Source: Tulasnella sp. 424
Lineage: Eukaryota > Basidiomycota > Agaricomycetes > Cantharellales > Tulasnellaceae
Direction of reading: 5' to 3'
Length of the DNA stretch: 45,074 nt
Assembly: GCA_019633425.1 (NCBI GenBank)
Contig: WSUB01000252.1
Location: 1-45,074, forward strand
Each line of letters starts with the position of its first letter. Position 1 is the stretch's first letter. The position numbers were made by a program, and so were the translations under genes. Below are positions 1 to 11,604 of the stretch, piece after piece. The notes under the pieces were generated by a model. It saw only the letters and a list, made by a program, of their open reading frames with translations, made no database searches and had not been told where the DNA came from.

Positions 1-1389
1 AACCTGGGTCGAGCTGGCTACGGGGCCAGTTTGGACGGAATGTGGCCTTACACGTATAATTCTTGCGATCTGGGGACTTTACCAAACCAAACGTACAACG
101 GACAACCGGCATTAGCCGCCACGGGAGGATCGAAAGGAAAGCCCTTGAGTTATCTGCCCGGCCAGAGGTTGTCGGCGTGTACGTGTGGGGACGATGCGGA
201 TCATCCTGGGCCGAGGAATAAGGATGGGACCTATGTGGGGAGGAATGTACCCGAAATCGATATCTTCGAGGCCCAGACTTCGAAACAGACCGGGCTTGGG
301 CAGGTGAGTGGTTATTCCTCGAGTGATGTTGCCGTGGGTTGCCTGAATAATGAAGCTCCATATGTGCCGTGACGTTTCTAGGTCAGCCAGTCAGCCCAGT
401 TTGCTCCCTTCGACATGTACTACTATTGGAATAACGGAACGGATGCCGTGATGATTTATGATACGTCCCTGACGAGTCAGAACGCGTTCTCGGTGAGCCT
501 TTGGACGATATACGGAAAGCGAAACGCTTCCGAGATCGCTGACGGACGCCCTTACATAGGGAAACACCTATCAAGAAGCAGCCAGTGTCGTAACAACGAC
601 CGATAAGAACTGCTATCAAAACGGTGGTACGGGGTACGTAATCTTCCTCCCAGTCTTCCCCTGCCAAGTAGAGCTGACTGGAGAACTGGGGACCTCGCGT
701 CGTCTAGATGCTATTCGGTCTATGGGTTTGAATATAAAGGCGGCGACAACGGGTACATCAGCTGGGTATCGAATGACCAGCTAGCTTGGACGATGAACTC
801 CAATGCCATCCAAGGGAACACGGCGTCGATGATTGGGCAACGAGTGATTTCGCAGGAGCCGATGGTGAGCGCCTTCCAATCCTCGTTCAGCCCCCACCCG
901 CTGCTCCAACGCTGACACGTTGTATGGGTTCATGAATAGTATATGATTCTCAACCTCGGACTCTCGAAAAATTTCGGTGCGGTCCTTATTCCGTTCCATC
1001 CGGATCACGCATTGAGTTGATACGGGAATTTACATAGGCTTCATCGAATTCAACCAGCTCACGTTCCCAGCTATTATGGCTGTCGACTACGTTCGAGTGT
1101 ATCAAGACAAGAATAACATGAACGTAGGCTGTGACCCAGATGGGTTCCCTACAACGACTTACATCGAAAAGTAAGCTTGTTTGAATCCTCCGAGGCTCGC
1201 GGTCCCTGACACGCTTATCTCGACTTCCAGGCACGTCGACGCGTACATGAAGTAAGGCTTGGGCTGCTTCACATGAAGAATTTGTGCTGATGGGGCTCTC
1301 TGGGTCCTTGTAGTGCCAATCTCACGACCTGGGCCCAATATGGTGGAACTAACCCGCCAAATAAACTTGTGGACCAGTGCCCCTCATGA
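1..1389 (+). CDS. Beta-glucan synthesis-associated protein, KRE6/SKN1 family (GH16), 3' end
   Basis: Only the last 303 codons are present; the 5' part lies left of the window. The reading frame starts at base 1. Exons 1-303, 382-492, 560-633, 708-864, 940-976, 1038-1170, 1231-1251 and 1314-1389 sum to 912 bases with GT-AG introns throughout. The GH16-type acidic motif EIDIFE is at 253-270, followed by family-typical blocks VSQSAQFAPFD, CYSVYGFEYK, ISWVSNDQLAWT, MILNLGLSKNF, LTFPAIMAVDYVRVYQD, a CDPDGFPT block and a short C-terminal tail after NLTTW. KRE6/SKN1 proteins are type II membrane proteins of the secretory pathway needed for cell-wall beta-1,6-glucan. One exon is only 21 bases. The next gene on the right is convergent. 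Family call is secure; which paralogue (KRE6 or SKN1) is not decided. Confidence 0.93.
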
Positions 1390-1774
1390 AAGGTTCTTGA
1401 ACAAGCCCAAAGACTTTGCCATGGAACATGCATAAAAACGATTATCATGAACTACGCCTCATCTTGGACATTTTCTCCTACTTATTAGACCTTTTCGCTC
1501 TTGGACGTTGCCAAGCAAGAAACCCCAACTGTATCCTTATGCCCCGCTGGAGTGTACCTTCTTGATGCTTGCATCAATTGTTGATTTAGCCCTCTCTGTT
1601 CATAATACATTCTTTTTACTGCGTGACTTGGTGCTAGCTACGCTATTCTGGGCGGAGGTTTGTTTTCCTCGTGGTTGGGGGCCCAATGATCGACGCAGAC
1701 GAGATTGAGTTAGCAAATGTATTGAGATGAACATTGTAAAGCAGCGCGTGCGACTAATCAAGTTAGCCATAAGA
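1390..1774. other. Intergenic, convergent 3' ends
   Basis: About 385 bases lie between the stop of the KRE6-like gene (+) and the stop of the methylisocitrate lyase gene (-). An open stretch at 1508-1708 shows no recognisable protein features. The region probably holds the two 3' UTRs. Confidence 0.5.
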
Positions 1775-4067
1775 TTAGAAAGAATGCTCCGTGGAGTCCT
1801 TGCCCATGGCAGATGTGCTCGTAGATCCGGACGTGATAGCTATAGCAGTAAGAGGAGGATCAACGACTTATTCACCTCCCCTTAGTCTTATTTAAACTTA
1901 CTGGATAGAATCCTGTCCACGTAGTTTGCTCCGCTCCTGGATGGGAGTTTATATACAAGTGAGTACTCCGGGAAGTACGAGCTCGCGCGCAAGAGGTACG
2001 CACCACTTTTGATGAGTCAAGACGTCACATCCGATCTCCTTTTCCTTCTTCTGGATCAAGTTGACATATGCGAGCATGCCTTGTTCTTTATACTTCTGGG
2101 CTAGTTCTGCGGTAACGACGGCCGTGCTGTGAAGACCAGCGAGAGAGATGAGCTGAAGGACGAATCTACAAGATGCACGACAAAGATGTGTCAGTTTCCG
2201 CGTCCCGAAAACCATGTCGAAAAGCGGTACCCTTCTTTAGCTAGGTCCCAGACGAAGTTCTTCAAATCTGTTTCTGAGGGAAGGTTCAGAATGTCGGCGT
2301 CGAACATACACGGCCATGCAACTACTTACCCGTGAAACCGTGCGCGGACCAATTGAAGCTTGGGCTCAGGTTATACACGAGCCATCTATTGGTACAGAGC
2401 AAGCGTCAGCAACAATACCAGAGCCTTATTAGACTGATGGTTCTTACTTTCCGGGATACTTCTCCCTAATCCTACGAGCGAAAGCTCGAGCCTGCTCAAG
2501 ATTCGGCTCCTTGGTCTCCAACCACAACATGTCGGCGTACGGAGCGTACGTGTTGACGCGGTTGATCGCTGCTTCAATGCCACCGTGATAATGGTAGTAG
2601 CCTTCGCGAGTTCGAGGGACTACGGAGGAAGAAAGACATCAGTGGGGAAGGCCAATTGCTGCGTAAGAGCCAAACGCACGATCCCAATCCCAGAAGACTT
2701 CCTCCCCGACGATATCCTTTGCGATAGCCCGTGAGTCGGTGATCGACTTGCCAGCAGAGAGCTCCTTGAACCTTTGTAAAGCGGCCTCCTTGTCTGAGAT
2801 GCGTGTGTTCTTTTGTATTGCTTGTTGCACAGCTACGTGTCGTGGAAGAAAGTGTCAATAATTCGTTTTTATGAATCATCTCTAGCGAAATACCTTCTCC
2901 AAACGTGCATAGACCTCTTTTGCTCATCCATTGCACCTCCAAAGCATCTAGGTCCTTTCCAGAGACGCCCCTCATCTCGGCCTCAGCCAAAACTTCGGCC
3001 AGCCCCTTTCCGTCACCCTTGAAGTTGGTTCCAAGGATGAAAGGATGGTCACCGATGTCGATAGTGGATGCAATAAGTTTGGCAGATTCGGAGTCAGTTC
3101 GCGCAATGAGAAGCATCTTGTTTTGCAGGATGTCCAGTTGGAAACGAGCCGCGACCAGTCGAGACACGTGTTGGGAAATTGGAACGAGGATCTTGCCCGA
3201 TTGGTGACCGCACTAGTATCGAATTGTTCGAAATTCAACATGCGGCATCAATGGAGGCATGTCGACTAGTTGAAACGTACCTTCTTCCCACCGTGCAATT
3301 GGTCCTCCATGTGAATAGCCGCTGCTCCACTTTCGGCGAACAGTTTTGTCAGCTTCATGACCGAGCTCAAACCGCCATGGCCAGTATCAGCGTCCGCAAT
3401 AATAGGTCGGAGATAGTCGATATTTTCCATGTTCTCCCTCGCCTCGGGACTCGCTGACATCCGTTCATCGTAGACCTTCCTGTCGTGGTGGAGCTGGGCT
3501 CGGAACAGTCGGTGAACTTGGTTCGGCACGGTTGTGTATGGGTAGTCTCTGAAGTTCAAGGAGTTTGAAGGCAATGAAATAGGAATGATCAATCCAGGCT
3601 GAGGGAGTTATTATGGCGTAACTGACTTACGCAAGATCCGGACCAACTTCGTTGTTAGCCGTCGTCAACACGCTTGAACTTGCCCAACCACTAACATATA
3701 GGACCTCCTGATATCTTGCCATCTGTGTCATTTGCACCGGGTCGATGGCTCCCATTGTATGGACCGGTTTCCCTTGTTCCGAAGCTCTTGCAAGCAGAGT
3801 GTGAAGCTTGTCGGCCAACAGCGAATTTTGCATTGGTAAGGGTGGCATATTGCCCTGCTTCGTAGCTACAGACTCAGCAGAGTAAGGTCGTTTCAAGCCC
3901 TTAAACCGCGGCTGAGAGAAGAATTCTTCGAGCTGTTCCGTTCGGGCAGTGAAGGCTTCCGACTCCGCCGAGGTTGTTGGAAGGTCAAGTGCAAGAGCAG
4001 CAGTTGAGTTCTGCTTCGCCCCTCTGGCTGCTATTAATGCCAAAGACTTTCGAGTTGAAGATAACAT
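1775..4067 (-). CDS. Mitochondrial 2-methylisocitrate lyase (isocitrate lyase superfamily)
   Basis: Ten exons: 3631-4067, 3281-3548, 2894-3212, 2680-2832, 2448-2619, 2330-2385, 2231-2273, 2004-2165, 1902-1936 and 1775-1839. They sum to 1710 bases, or 569 aa. The superfamily catalytic signature KKCGH is at residues 234-238, split by intron 2 after KK. DADTGHGG, IARTDSES and NLSPSFNW blocks are present. The N terminus is basic and Ser/Ala-rich like a mitochondrial presequence, and the C terminus (GKDSTEHSF) lacks a peroxisomal SKL signal. The blocks DYPYTTVPNQVHRLFRAQ and EDQLHGGKKCGH resemble methylisocitrate lyases more than glyoxylate-cycle isocitrate lyase. The expected reaction is 2-methylisocitrate to pyruvate plus succinate in propionyl-CoA disposal (methylcitrate cycle). 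Isocitrate lyase is the main alternative. Confidence 0.88.
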
Positions 4068-4622
4068 GATAAAGGCGTAGTAGATGGGCGGCGGACGGGT
4101 TAGTTGGGGGAATGTCGAGTTCCGGACAGTGGTCGTGGATGGTCACGTTCTTATAAGCAAAAGGCGTGCGAACACGCGAGGGTTCGATTGATCTCCAGAC
4201 CTCGTCGGCCGGATGATACCGGCAAGAACCAGCTATAAGCGGGTGGAGGTACGCAGATACAAAGGTTCGGTATTCCGAAGGGCGTGTAGCGTTATCAAGC
4301 ATGTGCAAGTCCTAAATGGTTCTATCTTTGGGGACGCTGGGTGGAATTCGGACAACGCAATTCATCCCTATTTTTACTAGAACGACGTTCGCGCATCGTT
4401 CGATCTTGGAAGCCATGTATTTAAGTTTGCTAGCAATAGCGAACCGGTACCACAAAGAGGCGGTCTAGGGCCACAGAAGTCGGAGGGTAAATCGAAATAT
4501 TGTAGATGCGGCAAACAAAGTAAAGCAATGCAATCTACCAGAAACAGTCATTAAACAAGAGCCACAACGAGAGTAGAGCCACAAGTTTGAGCTCACAAGA
4601 AGAAATATGTCGTGCTGCAAGC
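4068..4622. other. Promoter and 5' region of the methylisocitrate lyase gene
   Basis: A stretch of 555 bases separates the TIM8 stop from the methylisocitrate lyase start; both genes are on the minus strand. Open frames reading out of the 5' end here look like 5' UTR read-through. I see no further gene and no clear TATA box. Confidence 0.45.
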
Positions 4623-5004
4623 TCAAGCGGACTCCTTCCGCTGAGCCTCAAGCTTATTAACGATAAACAAGCTCGTATCCAAAAATCGGTCGACGCAGTT
4701 AAGTAAACATGACTCCTCGCCTCGGGAGAACCGAGTTGATGGAGTGCCGGTTATGCACCTAGGAAGCAAAAGCTGGTGTCAACGACGGTCGAGGGTGGCA
4801 CAGGAGCAGAGGGCTTACTTGGTCCAGCACATGTCGGTGTATTGAAGCACAGAAGATTGCATTCTTGCCCGAGCCTGCTCCTGTTCAAGGAATTCACCGA
4901 GCTCTTTCTATATTGGACAGCAAGTGTTGCCGTTAGCGAGTGCGTGATTCACTATTAACAGGACTGGATAAACGCACCTTGGTAGCATCATCGAATTTGT
5001 CCAT
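4623..5004 (-). CDS. TIM8: Mitochondrial intermembrane-space import chaperone Tim8
   Basis: Three exons, 4978-5004, 4819-4907 and 4623-4758, encode 83 aa (252 bases). The protein has the twin CX3C motifs of small TIMs: CWTKC at residues 36-40, split by intron 2 just before the second Cys, and CLLNC at 56-60. The family end block FLDTSLFIVNKLE follows. Tim8 pairs with Tim13 to escort hydrophobic precursors across the intermembrane space to the TIM22 complex. The start lies 198 bases from the divergent XRCC2-like gene, so the two probably share a promoter. Length and cysteine spacing match the family. A single-frame ORF scan misses this gene because each exon is under 140 bases. Confidence 0.94.
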
Positions 5005-5202
5005 TTAAAGAAGAGTTTTGTTGAGCTCGGATAGCTGGAAGTGAGGTTGAACGGAGAAAGAAAGACAAGGGAGATTCGGGTGTTGTGTCGGGATTGAGTG
5101 GGTGATCCAAAAAGTTGCGCGTCTCCGCGAAGCCCTGAGTTCGAGTTTGTTTGCCTCTGTGGCGGTTCATCGTCCTTCCGTCCACAAGTCGCCCTTGGTG
5201 CC
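5005..5202. promoter_or_regulatory. Bidirectional promoter between TIM8 and the XRCC2-like gene
   Basis: Only 198 bases separate the start codons of two divergent genes, so both sets of promoter elements must lie here or overlap the 5' UTRs. I see no canonical TATA box. Confidence 0.6.
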
Positions 5203-6573
5203 ATGGAAGATTTCTTATCCCACATACAACCAGAATCTGCTCTTGAGGTGAGCGCTTTATAGGCTCGTCTTCTTGGGGCAGTTGTTCATTGCCACCAGTT
5301 TCTCAGCTCTTGACACGCGTACGAAAGAGAAGTAAGCAACCCACAAGGACCTGATTCGACCAGCTCAGCTGATCTTCCTCACTTCGTAGCGAATCCTCCA
5401 GGAGCAACCTTCATAACCGATCTTGATAATCACATCGCTTCCGCGATCCCAAGTCTCTTGATTGGTGACTCGACTCTTAACCGGGGCGATGTCATCGAGA
5501 TCCAAGGCCCAGCCGCGTCTGGCAAGACCCAACTCCTCCACTTCTTTGCCATGACTTGCGTGCTGCCGACGGAAACATCCGTAACCTGTACCCTATCGTG
5601 CCCTGAAGCTCCGGTACGGAACAAAACGTCTAGCTCCAAACGAGACATTGCACTCGGAGGACGAGAGAAAGCGGTTGTCATCTGCGACTGTGATGGCCGA
5701 TGGTCAATGCTGCGACTCTACGACATCATCGAATCGTACCTCTCAGCGAAATTCGTTCAAACTTTCGACGATGTTAAAGCCCAGGCTTCAGATATCCCGA
5801 ACGCAGTTCTTCAATTCACCCCCACCGCGTCGGACCTCGCCAAGCAATGTCTCAAGCGCGCCCACTTATTTCGTCCAACTTCGTCGATGTCCCTAGCGAC
5901 GACCCTGTTGGCGTTGCCCGCCTACCATAAGGGGAAAATGCCGGACCAAGAGCTGCTCATGGTTTTCATCGACTCTCTAAGTACGTTCTATCAGGCAGAC
6001 AGGTGGAGAATCGAAGAAGCAAAACTGGCGTCCAAAGCAAAGGCTTCCACCAACAAGACTGATACGGGTCAACCCATTCCTCCACGGGCGGACTTGAAAG
6101 CCATGACCCACATCACGAACGCCATCCAGGCCCTTCAGAGGTCGCATGGAGTGATAACCTTCATCACAAACTGGGCTCTCGTCATGCCCGATGGAAAAAG
6201 CGTTAACAACTACATATACGAACCCAATAGACCTTTCTACGGCCAACACCTGCTCTCCCCATATCCACAGCCACCGGGCCATTCCCATCCTCAGACCCAT
6301 CACGCAGCAGGAACGCCAACCAGCCACCCGCCATTCACCATCACACATCACATTACTCTCCCAGGAACGGAGTTTGCCATTCTCCCATTCCCAGCTGGCA
6401 CCTCTTTCGCCGACGCCCTACACGACGAGGACAGAAAGGGTGTTGTGGAGGACCAGAGAGTCACGGCTCTCGTTAGAACTCTCAGAGCGACGCCGGAGGG
6501 CAACCAGCCGAACGAGATTGCATTGGGCTCTTTCGAGTTCGTCATTCGCGACCATAGCATCGGGGTGGACTGA
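5203..6573 (+). CDS. XRCC2-like RAD51 paralogue (RecA-fold DNA-repair ATPase)
   Basis: Exons 5203-5247, 5307-5331 and 5390-6573 sum to 1254 bases (417 aa). Walker A is GPAASGKT at residues 63-70, and a hydrophobic strand ending in Asp (LLMVFIDS, about 212-219) fits Walker B. The motifs RGDVIEIQGP, VVICDCDGRWSMLRL and FIDSLSTFYQADR follow the XRCC2 pattern closely. XRCC2 acts in the BCDX2 RAD51-paralogue complex in homologous recombination. The C-terminal third (about 300-417) is Pro/His-rich and less conserved. The second exon is only 25 bases. The start is the ATG whose frame joins through two GT-AG introns; it lies 198 bases from TIM8 on the other strand. A different RAD51 paralogue is possible but less likely. 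Confidence 0.85.
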
Positions 6574-7249
6574 AAGTAAGTTCGTAGACCCAAGATATGG
6601 GCGGGACTAATTGCTTTGGTTAGCAGCGTAGGTGGTGTAACCGCTTGGACTTGGTCTTGAGTTGGCCACTAGCTCGCGTTTCGAGGGAACAACCCTTCGA
6701 ACGTAGGAACCGGTCGTTGATGTCCTTATAGAGCGCACGCAGATCGAGAAACTCTAGTCAATGCGAATCAATAGTTAGACATACACGGAGTGTACAAAGT
6801 TTGGGATATCAAGGGAAGCGACGGGGTTTCGAGCAGACACAAGTCCAACGATCAAGCGCTAGGAAGGTGAAACACAAGGGGGGAGAGAGAGAGAGATGCA
6901 TATACTACAATATATAAGAAGGGAAGAAGAGAAAAGTAAAGCAACATATATCGGAAAGTTTGAAACGGTGCAATCAGAAACAAGAACGGAGCGCGTGGAG
7001 AGAGGCAACGACGAAGATGGGTCAGCGACCAGGCAGTCGATGCCCAATCAACGTCCGACCCAGCTCCCGGCCAACAAAAAAGCTGGACAGATGAAAGCAA
7101 GTGAGAGAAAGAGAATGATGATGTGAATGGGGGTTGGGGCGATTAGTGGGAAGGGGTTTTGGACTAAATGATGTTGAACGATGAGATTGTCGGATGTAGT
7201 ATACACAGCGGGTGGGCGGACTTTGAAGACGGTGTCGAGGAAACACGAG
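6574..7249. other. Intergenic, convergent 3' ends, with a short (AG)n tract
   Basis: About 676 bases lie between the XRCC2-like stop (+) and the zinc-finger gene stop (-). It contains a G-run followed by an AG dinucleotide tract at about 6878-6897 and A/G-rich DNA to 7130. I see no supported gene. Confidence 0.5.
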
Positions 7250-9635
7250 TTACGAAGACGAGAATCTCGCCCTCTTAACCCTTCGCGCATCCTCGATCCC
7301 ATCCTCCGCAAGACCAGCAACGTTTTCGGAGCCGCCCGCCTCGCTGAAACCTAGCCCTTTCTTGCCCGGTGTCTGTGGAAGGTCGAAGAATTTCTCGAAA
7401 AAGTCGCCTTCAATAATCGACACCTGAACGTCCCCACTAATGTTGGCGTTCAATGTCGTGGACGAGAGTATACTGGAAGTGTCCTTGGTTGCTACGGGTC
7501 CTTCGTCCGTCTGACTTCTCTTGCGCTTAACGACCGGACTCTCGAACATGTGCCAGTCCCAGCTGCCACCGAGAATATCTCGGAAAGGTGTGGGGGGCAT
7601 GTGATCGAGGTAGCTGACCGACCCGTTTCCTGGTGTTTCGGGCATGATGGACTGGAATGAAGTGTCGGCGGAGAGCGGAGTAGAGTGAAGAGCCAAGGCA
7701 GGCATGGTAACAGATCGCATCATTCCTGAAGGACGGCCAGGGGTGGAGACAATCGGTCGAGTTGTCACATCTACTCCTCCGAGGATGCTGCTCGAAGTCT
7801 TGCTCCTAGGGAACGGAATACTCCTTGGGCTCTCCAAGGAGAGTATGTTCCGCCTCTCTGCATCGGTAAGCTGACGAGTAGTGGTCACACGTGCTGGGGT
7901 ACCAGGGAGCCCACCAAGTGGTCGCGTGAAGGAGTACGAGAGCTCAGGCATCCCATTCAAGTGCTGGTCCTTGGGTTGAGAGAGGACGGGGAGCTGGGTC
8001 ATCGCGACTACAGGAGACGTGCCGAGCGCAAAGTCGTACTCGAACTCGGAGCCCAAATGTTGGAAGAGGTGTGCATGATGGAGGTCGGATCTGGCATCCT
8101 TGGAAGGTTCCTCGTTCTCAACGAGTTGCGGCTCGTGTTGAGCATCCTCGAGAGAAGCGCCTGATTCGGGAAGGGCCGTAAAGGTGGAGCCGTGAGGAGA
8201 ATCGAGAGCAGGGGATGGCTCAAGTTCGTTGGGGTGAAGGGGTGCAGCAAGCTGATTGGAAAGTGGCTCCTCCTCCTCGTCATCGTCATCCTCATACCCG
8301 GCATCGTCCAGTGGCACAAGAGCCAATTTGTTGTGTTGTGCGTAGGCGCGATTTCCACCTCGGCTCATCTCGACCAAGCTCCCGGAAGACTGCCACTGTG
8401 CCAATGGCTCTCCAGTCACCTGATCGAATTGAAGGCCGTGCTGATGAAGTTCTGCATTGATGTGTTGAGAGCCGAAGCTGCTGGGTCGGGCGATCATCTT
8501 CGGGACAGCAAACGCAAGGCCATCATCTTGAGCGGCCCGGTTTGAGAGGCGGCGGTTTCGGGTCCAGTCTCGCTTCATTTGGAGGGCCTGTTCGCGTCGG
8601 CGAAGAACAGCCTCTTCAGCTGATTCACCTGGGTAGCGATTTTCGTCTGAGAGACAAATATTAGCGCGGACCAAGCCTGATTGAGGAGAAGCCGTACCAT
8701 CGACAACCTCCTTTTTGCCCTTCCCATTGCCCTTCTTTCCGCCAAGAATGAACTGATGCTTCTGAGTGATGTGCCTACGCCACATTGATCGAGCATTTGG
8801 TCCGTTGTATACTTTCTTGCAGCAGAGGCAACGAAGTGGAGTGAGTTTGGACGGTGGTTCCAAGAAAGATGGATAGAGTGGGTCGGTAAGGTCTTTACGG
8901 ATGAGATACATGTTTGCCCCGAAGTCCAGGAAGGTCATGTGCATGGCCTGCGCGCCAGAGATCATGATGATGCCTTCTTCGTTCGGGTCGGGGATGGAAG
9001 GATCGCCCGCGTCGCCAAGACCCTGAGACGAGACAGATAAAGTGGCTCGGTGGGATGGCGCTCCCGCGCGTCGAACATTCGACGGACGTGATGAGGCGAT
9101 GAGGGGAGGGTTCGTCGGGGAAACCTTTCTCGCTTGACGCGGTCGGTTTTGTGGCTGGCGGTGATTGGCGGGAAGCATAACGGCGCGTGATTGATTTGCC
9201 GCGCGATGGGCTGAATTCGCTACTGGCAGAGGATTGTGGAACTTGGGAGCTGGTAGACGGAATGGGCGAGAGTGGGTGGGAATTGGAGGTGGGATGGGCT
9301 GGTCGTACTGCTGGAGGGAAGCTTGGGGCGGCACGGAAAAAGAGTCGTCATCCACGTAGTCGTCGTCTTGATACTCCTCCGCTTCATCGTCGTCGGCCTG
9401 ATCATCTTCGCTATCGAAGCTAGACGCGTCGAAATCCTCGTGGTTAGTGGCTGTGAAGAAAACGCGACCGCAGTCCAGACAAAAACTGTGCTGGTACTCA
9501 CTGCATGCCGTCGAATGGGTGTGGCTGCTTTGGCCCCTCGCCGGATTGATTGGACTCGGGCTCGAGCTGGCCAAAGAGACTGTCGTCGTCGTCGAGCGAC
9601 ACGAGATTTGGAGGGAGGAGGGCGGCTGTGGTCAT
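7250..9635 (-). CDS. Uncharacterised nuclear-type protein with one C2H2-like zinc finger
   Basis: The model uses exons 9502-9635, 8698-9419 and 7250-8646 (2253 bases, 750 aa). The 51-base intron at 8647-8697 is a multiple of three, has clean GT-AG ends, and leaves an open frame if retained. A single C-x2-C-x15-H-x4-H finger (around residues 242-266, containing SMWRRHITQKH) follows a conserved-looking block with FLDFGANMYLIRKDL. An acidic stretch lies near residues 47-75, and basic runs (VKRKRSQ, RRVKRARF) near the C terminus may be nuclear signals. The rest is Pro/Ser-rich and probably disordered. The first intron is uncertain: using an acceptor just upstream of 9500 would instead add a Cys-containing stretch with FCLDCGRVFF. 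I do not recognise the family; a transcription or chromatin role is inference. Confidence 0.7.
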
Positions 9636-10027
9636 TTTGGACTGAGCGAAGGTCGAAGACGCGGTGGATGATGAAGTGGCGATGACAGCGATGGTGACAG
9701 TATTAAAGACGATGACAAGACGTAAAAGCGGTGAAGAAGGAGGGGGAGAGACGGTCGAAGGGGAGAGGAGAAGGGTGAGACGATGGGATGAGAGTAAAAG
9801 GTGACGGTCTCTTTTCTTACTCGCTGCCTCGTGCCCAGTCCCTAGTGAAAGGCAAAAGAACGCGACGCGAAAAACAAACAAAACGCGTCCCTCACGTGAC
9901 TTAGACGCCCGGCCCGCCCCACCCCTCATCCAAGGACAAGCAGCCCAGACCAAAAGCTCAGCTACGTCAGGTATACTGCCAATGATATCACAAACGACCA
10001 TGATGCGGTCATTTCCATCATATTCCT
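9636..10027. other. 5' region of the zinc-finger gene
   Basis: A stretch of 392 bases lies between the zinc-finger gene start and the ELP4 stop, both on the minus strand. It is purine-rich on the plus strand (pyrimidine-rich on the coding strand) upstream of the start, as is common in fungal promoters. Confidence 0.45.
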
Positions 10028-11604
10028 TCAAAAATCGTACAGGTCGCGCCCTCCGGACTGGAATGCCACCACCTTGCGCGCTTTCTTCGGCTTCGGGCTC
10101 GTCATCGGAGAAGTCACCTCGTCGTTAGCCGCTGGAGGCGCCTCAACGGCGACTTGGGCCCTTTCCGCCTTTGTGATTGTAGACGTCGAGCCACCCACGG
10201 GCTCGCTATGCTCGTGAATGGTCGCGGAGATTGGTGGCGCAGTACGTCGCTCCGAGACACCTCCCTCCACATCCAGGTGCAACGTTTCGATGACGAACCG
10301 CTTCCTCGTACACTTGAACCCAAGGTTGTTTTCGCCACCCCCTTCAGAATGGCTGGATGGGGAAGAAAGGCCACGCAAGACGGATAGCTTGTGCGAGGGT
10401 GGCACCAGCGATCGGACAGACGGTGCCCGGTGAACATGAACAAAGCCATGATATGCTGGAAAGGCCGAAGATAGTGTCGGGTTATCTGCATAAATGAGCT
10501 GAGTTGGCAATTCTCTCCCAAAGAACCGCTCTAGTCAACCTACCCCCAAAGCTGGAGAAGCTGAGACACCCATCACTTAAGAAGCCCAACTTCGTCAACC
10601 ACCCTTCGACAATACTTGAGTCAAATGCGGGGACTTCTTGTGACAAATGCGGTGGTATGGTGATGAGAACTGTCACCTGCGTCGATTGTACCATGCTGCG
10701 AAGGAGGTATAAGAACCGAAGGATGGCCTGAAATCGTTCCAATGTCTGCAAAGATGTCACGCCCTGACTATGTGCGTTACTTACCTCGGGAGTAGCGTCG
10801 CCCCAAGAGAAGCCGCCGAATTCTGGAATAGCTAGCCTCGTAACAACTTGCCTGGAGTTCGCCGCTTGTCCCTGGCTGTATTACCAGGAGTGAGACAGAG
10901 TCAACAAAATATATGTGATTTGTAGCGTACCGAGTTGCTATCAACTCTTTGATCTGGCTCAAAACCTTGTCGAAGGGCGGCACTGGGGTCCCCGGCTCGA
11001 CCGGAAGATACTGCAACTGACCAGACTGAAGAGCCATGTCTATGACCTCTGAAGGTATCTTCTGCGTCAGCTCAAACGTGTGGCTATAGTCGTCCCCTAG
11101 CGAGCGCTATCTTCAGCGTCCGGCCTCTTCGCTATGGCAAAGGTCGAGTGACTCACGTTTGGACGCTGTCGCAGACACAGTGGTCTGAAACCTCTTCATG
11201 CCTTCGTATCTCCAAGCAATCTTGACTTCTTCATCCGCACCTGGCTCTCTTTCGTCCTCGCTCGCACCGCCCTTCACCGAGTCTCCATACTCCGCAGGCG
11301 ACAGCCACATGCAGCCGTCCACCAACTTGGTCGACCGACCAGACTCCCCAACGACGCATACATGCTGTCCACAAGCAAGTCCTTGAGCGATCCAGTACCG
11401 CTGCAGCAGTTCAGACCAGTTTGAATGTCTGTCAGGTGCTAGGATAGTGAGAATGGAGCCTAAAGGTTGACCGCCACCCAGAACGTCATCGAGAGATGGT
11501 ACGCCAGTTGATGTTTCGAGCACGGATGAAGCGGAGTTCAACCTTGTTCCAGAGGGGGGAGGTGGTTGTGTGGTAGGTGTTCGACGTTTGAACGACGAAC
11601 TCAT
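10028..11604 (-). CDS. ELP4: Elongator complex subunit 4 (PAXNEB/ELP4)
   Basis: Five exons, 11157-11604, 10931-11096, 10785-10875, 10544-10745 and 10028-10485, sum to 1365 bases (454 aa). The family core block TSTGVPSLDDVLGGGQPLGS is at residues 31-50, then ILAPD, IAQGLACGQHVCVVGE, KIAWRYEGMKRFQTTV, TFELTQKIP and LRSMVQSTQVTVLITIPPHL. Elp4 forms with Elp5 and Elp6 a RecA-like ring without classic Walker motifs; Elongator modifies wobble uridines of tRNAs. The start is the ATG at 11604; the frame upstream has no ATG. Intron 3 (10746-10784) is only 39 bases. The C-terminal ~100 residues are divergent. The first ~20 codons and the promoter lie inside a duplicated segment whose other copy is at 15.7 kb. 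Confidence 0.93.

Noticed and set aside
1508..1708. 66-codon open frame between convergent genes
   Set aside because: No start context, motif or splice partner; probably UTR.
3985..4308. Minus-strand frame upstream of the methylisocitrate lyase start
   Set aside because: It overlaps the presequence exon in another frame and reads through the 5' UTR; no domain is seen.
5005..5225. 105-codon minus-strand frame covering the TIM8 first exon and the promoter
   Set aside because: TIM8 splicing explains the coding part; the upstream extension runs through the divergent gene's 5' region and has no homology I can see.
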